The position numbers and the translations under genes are program-made. Shown here piece by piece: positions 40,437 to 50,569 of a stretch of 64,000 nt of DNA (position 1 is the stretch's first letter; every line of letters starts with the position of its first letter). This stretch comes from Isochrysis galbana (taxonomy: Eukaryota > Haptophyta > Isochrysidales > Isochrysidaceae): positions 7,854,388 through 7,918,387 of the forward strand of contig CM030933.1 in NCBI GenBank assembly GCA_018136815.1, written 5' to 3'. A model generated the notes under the pieces. It had not been told where the DNA came from. It saw only the letters and a list, made by a program, of their open reading frames with translations, and made no database searches.

Positions 40437-43400
40437 TTGTTGTCTTTCCAACCTGGGGATGTTACCCTAGGTTGCGATGCCGTCGTTCCCGAAATTCGCG
40501 TCTTCGTTTCAGTCGTTCAATCGATCCGGAGTCACCCTCATCTGCTTATATGTGGTGGGGACGATTCGACTCCGGGAGTCCCGTTCTCTCTCGCCGTTCG
40601 TTCGCTACCTCCTTCGTCGCTCTCGTCGTCCTCGAATCATTCGTTCAATGCTCTCGATTATGAGCGCTCAACGCTAACTCTTGCCTTGAGCCCCGTCGCT
40701 GCCGATCCGTCTGCAGTCGCCAGTCAAATCCTGGATGGACTGGCCGATTTGTTCCCTCGAAACTCGCCGTTAAGCTGCCTTGGCCGTGCCAGCGAGGTTA
40801 GCCCCTCCGGATGGACGGTGGCCTATACCCTTGCTGTTCGTCGCTGGCTCGCGCCGCCTACGATGGTTGCGCCAACCCGATTGGGTTGGCGACCGATACC
40901 GACTAGCTCGTCTGATGAATCGTTCGCTGACGGAGGGGTATTCGCCAACATGCCCTCCGTCGTACAACGCGCATTCCGTCGATTGTCCCGTTCTCAGCCT
41001 GCTCTATTTTCGTTCGATTCTCTTCTGGCTGCCGCGTCCCGTTCTCTTCGGATGGCTCGCACATTAGCCGCTTCGTCTCCGTCGATTCCGGTCACACGCA
41101 GTCCCGTTTCCGTTTCCGCTGTCGTTCCGCTTTGCCAGCTTTCAGTGCGCCTGACTTTGATTCCGGCCGCTGAGGATTTGCTCGTTCATCTCTCGCGCAC
41201 TCGTCCTTCCTTGAAGGAGGGAGAGGCCCTCTCGTACGTTCTCGATCTTGCTTTTCAACGCGCCGCCGCCCACGGTGCCGCTCACGTAACGCCGAAAGAT
41301 ATCGCCGAGGCGGCACAGCTCGTTCTTCGGCCTAGCCAACCAGCTGAGTCTCCGGCTCAGGTACTGCCCGTCCACTTCGACGACATTTGTGCCACGCTCG
41401 GCGACATTAGGCGTGACGTCGAGGCCGCGCAGACCGACGGCATCTCGCCTCCTTGCGTCTTGGTTATCGGCGAGACGAGTGGAGTAGTCTCGTCCATGTT
41501 TCTGCTTGCTGGCGCGGATGTGGCGACGTGCGATCTGTTCCCGTCTGAAGTCGATTACGTTCCGCACTTCGACGGGGATGCCGATCTCGTCCAAGACCTT
41601 GGTTGGGACTTGATTATCGCGCACCCGCCGTGCACCTATCTCTCGAACGCTGGCTTGAGATGGATCCACTCCAACCCGCAGCGTATGTCCGATACGATCT
41701 CTGCCGCGGCTCAATTTCGTCGTCGCTTGAACGCCAGGGCTCCGTTTCTGGCGGTGGAGAATCCGAAAATGCACCACTACGCCAAATCGCTACTCGGAGG
41801 TCTGGAAGCTACGCAATACGTCCATCCATGGCAACATGGAACGGGCCACACTAAGGCTACGGGGCTCTACCTTTCGCCTAGCCTCCCACCGCTCGTGCCG
41901 ACTTGCATTGTTCCTGGTCGCGAGCACGCTATGGCGAACCTGCCCATGTCCCCTCATCGCGGCTCGATGCGCAGCCGCACTTACGTGGGCATAGCTGGTG
42001 CGATGGCAATGCAATGGATGCCCGTCGTTCTGGACTACTGCCGCCGTACTCCGAATCGTCCGGCCGCGTCCGCCGCCTCTCTTCTATCTCAGGCTCGTGA
42101 CCTGCAATCAAGCCAATTGGCGGCTCACGCTCGTTCCAGTTCCGAATCATCGAATGTTTCGAGTGTCACCGCGATTGATATGGAGTGGCGGCCGTGGCTA
42201 GGGTCGCCCCGCTCGTCGTTGTTACCCGTCCGTCCCGCTCGGATGATTCGCAAGGTCCGCAACCGCTGGCGTGTATGGACGGCGGTACGCGGGACGCAAG
42301 GCTCGATATCGTATGCCTGGTTGCCGTTGTCTCCGTCGTTAGCGTCGGCTCTCGATGCGGAAGTCAGCCTTCACTCGTCTGCGGTGGAGGAGGAGCCGTT
42401 GCCGATCCTTGCTCCCCCTCCCTCTCCCTCGTCCTCGTCGCCGTTCGTGCCGATGCCTCCTCTCTTAGAGACGTGCGCCTCCGTTTCGTTTCCGGACACG
42501 TTCACGCCGGAGGGCTGGCATGCCGCCTTGCGCCTAACCTGGTCCGGCCAGGAACGCCTCGCTCTGCTTCCGACACCGCCATCTCGCCTAGGCTTGGGTG
42601 CCTTGCCAGACCTGCATCCGCCGCTGCCTCCGCTCGACCGCCCCGCTCGCCGCTCAGTTGCTGAGGTCATCGCCGACCATAAGCAGCGGCACGCCGCCTT
42701 CGTTCCCTCGGGCTTCACGCCTGCTCTCAGCCTTCCTGCTGTTGTCGCTTCTGTGACCAGGGAGGTACCGGCGAGGCTTGTCTCCGACACGCCGCCGAGC
42801 CTCTACCCCCGTCACTGCCTATATGTTCGCGATCTTATCGTTTGTCGTCAATCTGCCGCGGGCCCTACTCGTTATATCGTCGATTCCGCCCTCGCCGTCA
42901 ACAAGACTCTCGCGGACACGGGAGCCGGCCCCTCGGTCGTGACCACCGAGCTGTTGGCTGCATTGCCCCGTGACGCTTGCGTCTCGCTCGAACATGCTTC
43001 GGACCGACCTGCCGTTGTCGGACCGGATGGTAACCCCCTCCGTACCCGCGGCTATGCCACGTTGGTCTTCTCTCTCTCCGGTGTCGAATTCCGACACCGT
43101 TTCCTCGTTGTCGAAGGCGCGCCTATGCTTCTCCTAGGAAACGATTTCCTGGAAGCATACGCCGCTTGCATCGAACTGTCGCCGGAAGCTGGGCGTGATG
43201 GCCGCTTGACCCTTATGGTCGACGATCGTCGCGTTCCGTCCCTCGTCTCCACTCGTCCTCGTCTCTCCTCTGCACCGCTTGTCGCCGTGATCTCCGCCGA
43301 CTCACCACGGGCAGAGGAGTCGTCGCTCGTTCCTATCTCGGACAACGTTTCCTCCTGTCAGGCTCACGGCGAGTCGCCGCCGGCGATGCCGTCTTCGATT

Positions 43401-43739
43401 CCATTGCCGCCCCTCGATCCCGAGCTTGAGCCGCCCCCTCGTCTCGACTTCACTCGCAGTCCGCCTTTGTCTCCTTCTCGTTCGTCTGCCGCCGTTAATG
43501 TTGAGCCGCTCTTCGCAAACGGATCCACGTCGAAAGAGTTTGCTTTGTACACCAGGCAGCCAATCACTATCCCCTCGCGATCGAGGGGTACGTTCTCCGT
43601 TCGCCTGCCGCTGGAGATCATCGAGAACTACCCCGACTCCGCCATCCTCGTCGACCGTCTACCGCCCCGCGACGGCCTCGATTCTCCTCCAATGGTCGCC
43701 ACTAGCGTCGAAACCCCAACTCCGGAGGGGAGGTGCTGA
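40437..43739 (+). CDS. Element 1 pol N-part: unknown domain, DNA cytosine methyltransferase-like domain, retropepsin
   Basis: An open frame of 1100 residues. Residues 1-330 are unrecognised, with a helical stretch (VTPKDIAEAAQLVL) near 285. Residues about 340-545 closely resemble phage-type DNA cytosine methyltransferases: LVIGETSGVVSS (SAM motif, ~342), CDLFPSE, IIAHPPCTYLSNAGLRW (H396-P-P-C399), FLAVENPKMH (E441-N-P443), then QYVHPWQHGTGHTKATGLYL, REHAMANLPMSPHRGSMRSR and TYVGIAGAMAMQW. PPC would correspond to the catalytic PC motif IV and ENP to motif VI (ENV) of C5 enzymes. Residues about 800-920 are the aspartic protease (LADTGAGPSVVTT, D827; PMLLLGNDFL). The frame ends by a frameshift at about 43730, before RT. 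Confidence 0.85.
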   Translation: MLSFQPGDVTLGCDAVVPEIRVFVSVVQSIRSHPHLLICGGDDSTPGVPFSLAVRSLPPSSLSSSSNHSFNALDYERSTLTLALSPVAADPSAVASQILDGLADLFPRNSPLSCLGRASEVSPSGWTVAYTLAVRRWLAPPTMVAPTRLGWRPIPTSSSDESFADGGVFANMPSVVQRAFRRLSRSQPALFSFDSLLAAASRSLRMARTLAASSPSIPVTRSPVSVSAVVPLCQLSVRLTLIPAAEDLLVHLSRTRPSLKEGEALSYVLDLAFQRAAAHGAAHVTPKDIAEAAQLVLRPSQPAESPAQVLPVHFDDICATLGDIRRDVEAAQTDGISPPCVLVIGETSGVVSSMFLLAGADVATCDLFPSEVDYVPHFDGDADLVQDLGWDLIIAHPPCTYLSNAGLRWIHSNPQRMSDTISAAAQFRRRLNARAPFLAVENPKMHHYAKSLLGGLEATQYVHPWQHGTGHTKATGLYLSPSLPPLVPTCIVPGREHAMANLPMSPHRGSMRSRTYVGIAGAMAMQWMPVVLDYCRRTPNRPAASAASLLSQARDLQSSQLAAHARSSSESSNVSSVTAIDMEWRPWLGSPRSSLLPVRPARMIRKVRNRWRVWTAVRGTQGSISYAWLPLSPSLASALDAEVSLHSSAVEEEPLPILAPPPSPSSSSPFVPMPPLLETCASVSFPDTFTPEGWHAALRLTWSGQERLALLPTPPSRLGLGALPDLHPPLPPLDRPARRSVAEVIADHKQRHAAFVPSGFTPALSLPAVVASVTREVPARLVSDTPPSLYPRHCLYVRDLIVCRQSAAGPTRYIVDSALAVNKTLADTGAGPSVVTTELLAALPRDACVSLEHASDRPAVVGPDGNPLRTRGYATLVFSLSGVEFRHRFLVVEGAPMLLLGNDFLEAYAACIELSPEAGRDGRLTLMVDDRRVPSLVSTRPRLSSAPLVAVISADSPRAEESSLVPISDNVSSCQAHGESPPAMPSSIPLPPLDPELEPPPRLDFTRSPPLSPSRSSAAVNVEPLFANGSTSKEFALYTRQPITIPSRSRGTFSVRLPLEIIENYPDSAILVDRLPPRDGLDSPPMVATSVETPTPEGRC

Positions 43740-46700
43740 TCACGGTCTGGAACCTGGCGCCACGTCCGGTAACTCTTCCTGCGTACTCGCCGGTGGCGTC
43801 AGCCCACATCGAGTACAAGCTGCACGAGGCGCGGTCGACGGTCGCCGGTGATGGAGACGACCCCGAGTCCTCGCTCACCGAGGCACAGCGCGCGCTCCTC
43901 GACGCTATCACCATTGACCCCGACAAGCAATTGTCGCCGTCCCAGAAGCAGCGCGTACGCTGCCTGCTGGCACGGCATATCGACGCGTTCGCCCTCGACC
44001 CGAAGAACCCTCGGCACACGCACGTCATGGAGGTCGAGCTGCCTCTCCTCCCCGGCGCTACAGCCCACCGACACGCTCCGTCCAAGATGGGTGACGAGGG
44101 CCGCGCCATCGTCGACAAGCACGTCGCTGAGATGGAGGCGGCGGGCATCATTCGTAAGTCCAATTCGCCATGGGCTTCGCGGGTTGTTCTCGTCGGTAAG
44201 AAAGATGGATCCGTTCGCTTCTGCGTCGACTATCGGGACACGAACTCGAAGCTTCGCATCTCGGACAGCCCTCTACCGCTCACCGTCGAAGCTATCGATC
44301 GTCTATCCCGAGGCCAAGGTTCTCGAGATTCTCTCTTTCTCTGCTTGCTCGATCTCGCCTCCGGCTTCTGGTGTCTGCCCATCAAGGAGGAGGACAAACC
44401 CATCACGGCGTTCTGCACCACCGCCAGAAGTACGAGTTCAATTACCTCCCGTTCGGCGTCCAATCCGGCCCTTCCTACATGTGTCGTCTCATGGACGCGG
44501 TGCTCCAAGGCCTCGCATGGGAAATTTGCATGCCGTACCTGGACGACATCGGATTTGGTCGACAGGTACAGGCAGCACGCTCGAAGAACGCATCGACGCC
44601 TCATTCGAGCAAATGCTTCACCGTCTCGATCTCGTCCTCGAGCGCCTCCGGTGGGCCGGTCTCTCGTGTAAGGCCTCCAAGTGCATCTTGTTCGCTATCA
44701 AGGGCGAGTACCTTGGGCACGTCGTTTCTCGTCGTGGTCTCGAGATGGACCCCAAGAAAGTCGAGGCGGTACGCTCGATTGATCCACGTCACATCAATTC
44801 GCTCGAAAAGGTCCGCTCGTTTCTCGGTCTTTGCTCGTACTACCGTCGGTTCATCAAGGGTTTCGCGCACGTCGCGGCACCTCTCACCGACCTTACTCGT
44901 ACGGGCGTCGATGTGGCTACCGTCTCTCAGTCACCTGAGTGTCAGACAGCGATCCGTCGCCTCATCGAGCTCATCACGTCTGCTCCAGTGTTGGCGGCGC
45001 CTCGTCACGACAAAGAGTTCATCGTCAAAACGGACGCGGCCAGTACCCTGGGTATTGGTGGTATTCTGTCGCAAGTCGACGATCATGGGCACGAGCATGT
45101 CGTCGCGTATTACGGTCGCCGCCTCACCGCCGCGGAGCGTCATTGGACCACCACCGAGGTGGAGCTTCTCGCCGCCCTGGAAAGCATTCGCACTTGGCGA
45201 CCGTACCTTTGGGGCCGGCACTTTCGCTCGTCATCGATCACCAAGCGCTCCGTTGGTTGCACACCATGAAGGACACCGTCCAGGGTGGGCCGGCGTCGCG
45301 CTTGATGCGATGGGCGCTCAAGTTGTCGAGTACCGCTTTACCGTCGAGCACAAACCTGGCGCGAACCACAAAGACGCTGATGGAGTGTCGCGCTTGGTGG
45401 GGCAGACGACGAGACGTCGGAGACGTCCGCTCCTAAGCAGGGGGTGGGCAGCTACTAGCCGCCGTCGTCCCTAACTCTCGCTCCACCACGGCATCGGATG
45501 GTCAGCCACCAGCCGTCGCCGCCTCTCGTTCTCGTACTACAACGCATCCAGTCTGCAAGCCGACGAACGATCGTCCAGGTTGTCCTCTACGACCAGGGAT
45601 TCCATCAACCTCTCCTACCTCGACGTCGGTACACCCAACGCCGAGGCGCTCAAGGAGGCACAGGCCGAGGACCCCGACTGCCACGACCTCATTCGCTTCC
45701 TCTCCTCGTCTCCTCACAACCCGATCTCGATCATCGTCGCTTGCGCTGGCTCAGTCGCGAATCTTCTCGATGCCTGTTGCGATCTGGACTGCTCTACCGA
45801 CGAGTGCCGACGAGAGACGGCGAGAAGATCTGCCTCTACGTGCCGAAGACGATGCGCCGGCGCCTACCTCGAAGCCTTTCACGACCACTTGTGCCACCTC
45901 GGCGACAACCGAATGGCGCGCCTTCTACGAGACCGATATTTTTGGCCTGGCATGAACGCAGACGTCTGCTGAGCACGTTCGCCAATGTCACGAGTGCACC
46001 TTAGCTAAGCCTCCCTTCCGCTACCTCGCAGACCCAAAGGGACCGCAGGTCGGCGCCTATCCGTTCGACATCGTCTTCTGCGACGTCGTCTCGATGGCTC
46101 CACGCACGACTTCATTAAGGGCTCTCGAGGCTTCGACAAGCTCCTCGTTTTCGTGGACTCGCTCCACTCGTTGGATCGAGGCGGTCCCTCACAACGGCGA
46201 CCCCTCGAGTGCCGACGCACTTCACGCCTTCATGTCGTACGTCGTTTCTCGGCACGGAGTACCAAGGCAACTTCGCTCGGACTCTGGCAGCAACCTTGCT
46301 AGCCAACTCACCTCGATCATCCTTGAGCGCACTGGCACCGACCTACGGCCGAGCACACCTCATCATCACGAGAGTGTGGGCCTGGTTGAACGAGCTCAAC
46401 AAACATTGATCAACATGGCTCGCGCTACTGATGAAGGCGGCGGTCATTGGGTCGATCATCTTCCGTTCTTTCTAATGAGCATGCGCGCTCAGCCAATCGC
46501 ATTACCCGCATGTCGCCTGCTGCCTTGCTCTATGGCCGTGAGCTCGCCTGCCTGCACAGCTTTCTGATCCACCTGACACTGGCCACCTCCCGAGTTACCT
46601 CAGGAAATTCGCTCGTACGCTTGGAAAATGCATTGTCGTTTAAAGGCGGCGTGGGCCGCGGCTTATGATGCAACTTTAGAATCTCAAGCCGACGCACTCG

Positions 46701-47133
46701 CTGACACACTACGCACTCACTCTCCCCCTATCCAATTGCCCCAGGTGATAGGGTGGTTCGCAAGATTCCAGGACACCGCAACAAGCTCCTCTACCACTAC
46801 AGCGGACCATACCGCATCGTAGGCGCTTGGCGCTGGCGCTACCGACTACGCGACCAAGAAAATCGCCTCCTCTCCGAGGAAGTGCATGTGACTAACCTCC
46901 GTCCCTACTATACCTCACAGATGAAGACCCCGTCCAAACAGATGAGTATCTGGTGGATTCACTCCTTGACCGCAAGGGTCGAGGCGATTCCAGACAGTAT
47001 CTCGTCAAATGGCGTGGCTACGCGAAAGCTGCGGCCACATGGGAGCCGCTAGCCGAACTGCTTCGCCGCTGCGAGTCGCTCGTCACCGCCTATGATGATG
47101 CTCACCCCTTCCCGCCTCTTCGTAAGCCTCAGA
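43733..47133 (+). pseudogene. Element 1 pol C-part: RT, RNase H, integrase, chromodomain, frameshifted
   Basis: Homologous to element 2 pol but spread over all three frames, with breaks near 43730, 44420, 44570, 45230, 45330, 45970, 46100 and later. RT: VRFCVDYRDTN, LLDLASGFWCLPI, MPYLDD (44531-44548). RNase H: FIVKTDAASTLGIGG and ALESIRTWRPYLWG. Integrase: HLGDNRMARLLRDRYFWPG, GVPRQLRSDSGSNL, GLVERAQQTLINMA. Chromodomain at about 46965-47100: QYLVKWRGYAKAAATWEP. All catalytic motifs can be found, so the damage is mostly small indels. Some could be sequencing errors, but their number favours decay. Confidence 0.85.
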
Positions 47134-48551
47134 TGAGAAAGCGGGCTGCAGAATCACAATCTCAGACCGTCTCACCCGCCGACGTCGCACGCGATCGAAG
47201 CTCCCGTGGGATCCGAGACCACCGGCTCGGATCATCAGGCCCCGCGCCGCTCGCCTCGTCTCGCACCGTCCTCGCACAGTGGCCCCATTGCTCATGTCTC
47301 CCATTTGCCCGTCTCAGCCCGCCCGTCTGTTGCCAACCCTGCAGGTCCAATGATGCGGCCGCAGCACGCGGTCTTCGTCCTCGGGCAGTGGTGGTACTCG
47401 TCGGGATCGTCGCGCGGTTCCCCGTGGTTTGGCTCCCACGCATTTGCGCACGCTGCCCTTGCCTCGCCTACCTTCGTTCGCTGTCGCTCCGAGGCTCTCG
47501 CACGCCTGTCGCCATCGGATCGCACCCTCGTCTCTCTCCTCGATACACCCTCTGCGTTCTTCTGACAGTCGCGACTGTCACGCCCCTTCAGATATCTCTC
47601 AACGCCGTCGTTTACGTTTGATCGCGGTACGGGAACGTACGGGAATTCTTTTCCAGTTCCCCCCGCGGTCGCCGAATTTTCCCCCCGCGGCCGCCGAATA
47701 GTTCCCCCCGCGGGAAGAGAGGTATGGCTCGCCCCCCTTTCGACCACGGAGGATGGATCTCCCTCCCCTTTCGCTGCGCTCTGTCAGGAGACCCCGTACC
47801 TCGTCGTTTAGCTCGCGCGTGACGTGCCGAGCCCGTCGTGATATCTCGCCGCCTTTCGCCGTTGGCTGTTCGACTACTCATATATCGAAGAACAGGAGAC
47901 GCCGCGTTGTAACTTGGGTGCCGCCACACCGCCCAAACATCCAGGTAAAACTCTCGTAAAAGAGAGAAGGGGATGGGTTGCAGCGTTGAGTCCTGCGGTC
48001 TGCCGCGCCGGCCGCCGATTCTACACCTCATCGTCCGGACGGGTGTGGTACCCTGTCTCTTCGATCGTCGCGCACTATTCTTATAGTTCGTCGTTCGTCG
48101 TTCGTCGTTCGTCGTTCGTTCTTCGATTCTCGATTCTCGATTCTCATCGTTCCGCGTTCTTATCGTTCTTCGTTTCTCGTTCTCGATTCTCGATTCTCGT
48201 CGTTCCGCGTTCTTCGTTTCTCGCTCTCGACTCTCGACTCTCGATTCTCGATTCTCGTCGTTCTGCGTTCTCTCATCGGTCTCGATTGTTCGTAACTTCT
48301 CGGTGCGTCGCTCATCACGTCTTCCGTCTTGGTTCGGCGTTGGGCGCGTGGCTCTCTCCATTCGGATTTATTGTTTCATTCGCTCTTCGATTTATTGTTT
48401 CATTCGCTCTTCGGATTTATTCGCTCTTCGCTCTTGGCTCATTCGGTCTCGTTCAGGATTGCTCTTCTGCCTTTCTCGTGGCTTGCTTGGAGCTCTCCAT
48501 GTCCGTTAGGTTCTCTTCTTTCCTCGCGGGACGCTCGATCCTAGCAGGGGG
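47134..48551 (+). other. Element 1 3' untranslated region
   Basis: No gene. Between the chromodomain and the 3' LTR. 48090-48270 is a degenerate TTCTCGA/TCGTTC simple repeat that makes Arg/Glu-rich frames on the minus strand. A polypurine-like GCAGGGGG closes the region. Confidence 0.6.
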
Positions 48552-48661
48552 TGTCGCATTCGCGAATCGACACTCGTTAGGCTTCGCTCTTCTCTTCGTC
48601 GTTCGGATTTATCGTTATAATTCTCTGCTTTCTCTCGTTCTCGGTCAAAAGCTTCGCTTGG
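48552..48661 (+). repeat. 3' LTR of element 1, truncated by gap
   Basis: Matches 35816-35930 apart from a small indel, then runs into Ns. Confidence 0.85.
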
Positions 48662-48761
48662 NNNNNNNNNNNNNNNNNNNNNNNNNNNNNNNNNNNNNNN
48701 NNNNNNNNNNNNNNNNNNNNNNNNNNNNNNNNNNNNNNNNNNNNNNNNNNNNNNNNNNNNN
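48662..48761. other. Assembly gap (100 N)
   Basis: Lies inside the element 1 3' LTR. The gap hides the rest of that LTR and the right target duplication. Confidence 0.99.
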
Positions 48762-49122
48762 TTTTTCAGGGACGACGTCTCACCCAGCGCTTCAATTGCG
48801 TCACAGCTGCGGCCACGCCACTGCCCTTCGTTGTCTCCCACATTATGCGAACGCGGCCGGTCACGCGGGCTGCCTTCACGACTTCGCATTCGCCAACCGT
48901 CAAGTGTATCGCCGCTTGCCCCTGCAGAAATGTGACCTGTGCAGAGTGCAGAGGGGTAGTGGTAGGCCAGAATACCAGAATATCGAATATCCACAAATTT
49001 TTGCCCAAATCGGAATATCCATCCAAAGTATCCAAGAAATTTCCCAGCCGCGGCCACGGCCCCAAATATGCGAGGAAATGTCCGCACAACTTTGGTTATA
49101 ATACATGCACGGCTTACGGTGG
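48762..49122. other. Flank between the two gypsy elements, no gene
   Basis: About 360 bp of unassigned sequence, ending in ggtgg (49118-49122), the left target duplication of element 2. It does not continue the gag-only element interrupted at 35815, so more than the LTR may be missing in the gap. Confidence 0.5.
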
Positions 49123-50443
49123 TGTCGCATTCATCCTAGATGATGCGATTTCCAGGCTCTTGTTTCCAGGTCCTTCGCCGTGCGGCCACACGGTGAAGCT
49201 CAGGTACATCTAGGTTGGTAGGTTCGTCCCTAGCGATCTAGAATTCGAGTTCTCGTTTCGTTCCTTCTAGCCTGTTGTCAGGTCTAGATTCCAGGTTTCC
49301 TCCTTTCGGGTAATCTTGACCCAAAGGAGCCAGGTCGCCTGTCACTCGCTGCGCGCTTGTCTCAGGCTCTCAGGTTACCTTGTGAAGGCTTGTTAGCTTC
49401 TTGCAAGGCTTGTCGTTTCTTGTTGGGTTCCGGTTCTTTCTTGGGACCTGCTGACTTTCGTTGTTGTCCAGGCCTGTTCTTCGTAGGTTCTGCTTGGCCT
49501 GGTTAGGGTTTCGTTGCCTTCCCGCGTTCGGCGTTTGGCGTTGGCGTTCGGAAATTTCCTCTCACATTCCCTAGGTCCGCTACCCTTGGCTTGTAGGTCC
49601 TTGCTTCTTTCTTCTCGGTCAAGGTTTTGGCGAGCGAGTCGGTTGCTCTAGCCGCTCGAGATTTGAGGTTTAATTTGCCATCTCCCCTTGGAGATCGGTG
49701 TAGGTTCGCTTCCTAGGTGAGGGAATCTTTCCCCTTGATGCAAGCTACATGCAAGCCTTGGCCCCTTTGGTGTTTCTTCCCCTTGGTTGCTACTCAGGGT
49801 TGTTCGTTAGAAGCGTCTAGAAGGTTCACGCTCAACGGCAAGATTTCCTCTGTCGTGAAGATATCTCGTTGCGATCTGTATCCAAAGTGATCGCCGTGGT
49901 CGCGCGACATGACGCTCCCCTTCGGACTCTCCGCTACGTGGGAAGTTACAATGGAGACACGCTCCGGCCGTCGCTGTGGAGTCTCTCTCTCTCTCTCTCG
50001 CTCTCTCTCTCCGTCTCTCGCGACGTGTTTGAGTTATCGGTGATTTGGGGTCGCGGTTGCTTGATAATTTGCTTGGTTTGGGTGAATGATTCCGGTGTGT
50101 TCGTGGGTCGGTGTATCCTGTTGTTCTCAGCTCCGTTGTCCGTCGTTGTTCGCTGCGTCGCTGCACTCAAGCAGCCTAGGCTCCCTCCCTGAGGGAAGAG
50201 TTCTTTGTAGGTCTAACAATCTCTCAAAACCCAACACACTAGGCCGCTAGGAGCGCCTCGCCGCCCCACAGCCCTTCGTTCGCCGTTCGTTCCCCGTCCA
50301 GACACCCAAATGGGGTTGCCCGACCCAGTCCAGAATTTCATTCACCCGACTCCCGGTGGGGAGGAGGGCCAAAGCGCCGCGCTAGCCGCCGGTGCTGCTC
50401 GCGACGGAGTGGCTCAGAGCCTCCGGCTCCGCTCGACTCGACA
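49123..50443 (+). repeat. 5' LTR of element 2 (1321 bp)
   Basis: TG...CA ends and homologous to 59635-60970 and 31955-34386. It contains a CT microsatellite (49981-50015). An ATG at 50310 begins a frame that, in a consensus of the three LTR copies, would run on into gag. In this copy a one-base deletion (GAGCCTCC instead of GAGCCCTCC near 50420) breaks it. Confidence 0.93.
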
Positions 50444-50569
50444 AGCACGAAATCAAAGCTCACGTCCTCGGCCGCAGAGGAGGAACCCCTCAGGGAACCT
50501 TCTCTGCCCGCTGCAGCTTCTGTTCCCGAGGGGTTCCCGAGTGATCCCACGACCACTGAGGCTGCGCCA

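Larger units (their letters stand above)
35816..48661 (+). mobile_element. Ty3/gypsy element 1 (methyltransferase-bearing chromovirus), degenerate, 3' end in gap
   Basis: The 5' LTR starts at 35816 (TGTCGCATTCGCGAATCGAC) and the same sequence restarts at 48552 after GCAGGGGG, giving the 3' LTR start and polypurine tract. The 3' LTR runs into the gap. Internal order: gag (36497-40253, duplicated), pol with methyltransferase-like domain and protease (40437-43739), then RT, RNase H, integrase and chromodomain in many frames (43733-47133). Related to element 2 throughout pol and the gag C-terminus. Confidence 0.88.

Noticed and set aside
48090..48270. Arg/Glu-rich minus-strand frame
   Set aside because: Translation of a TTCTCGA simple repeat in the element 1 3' region.
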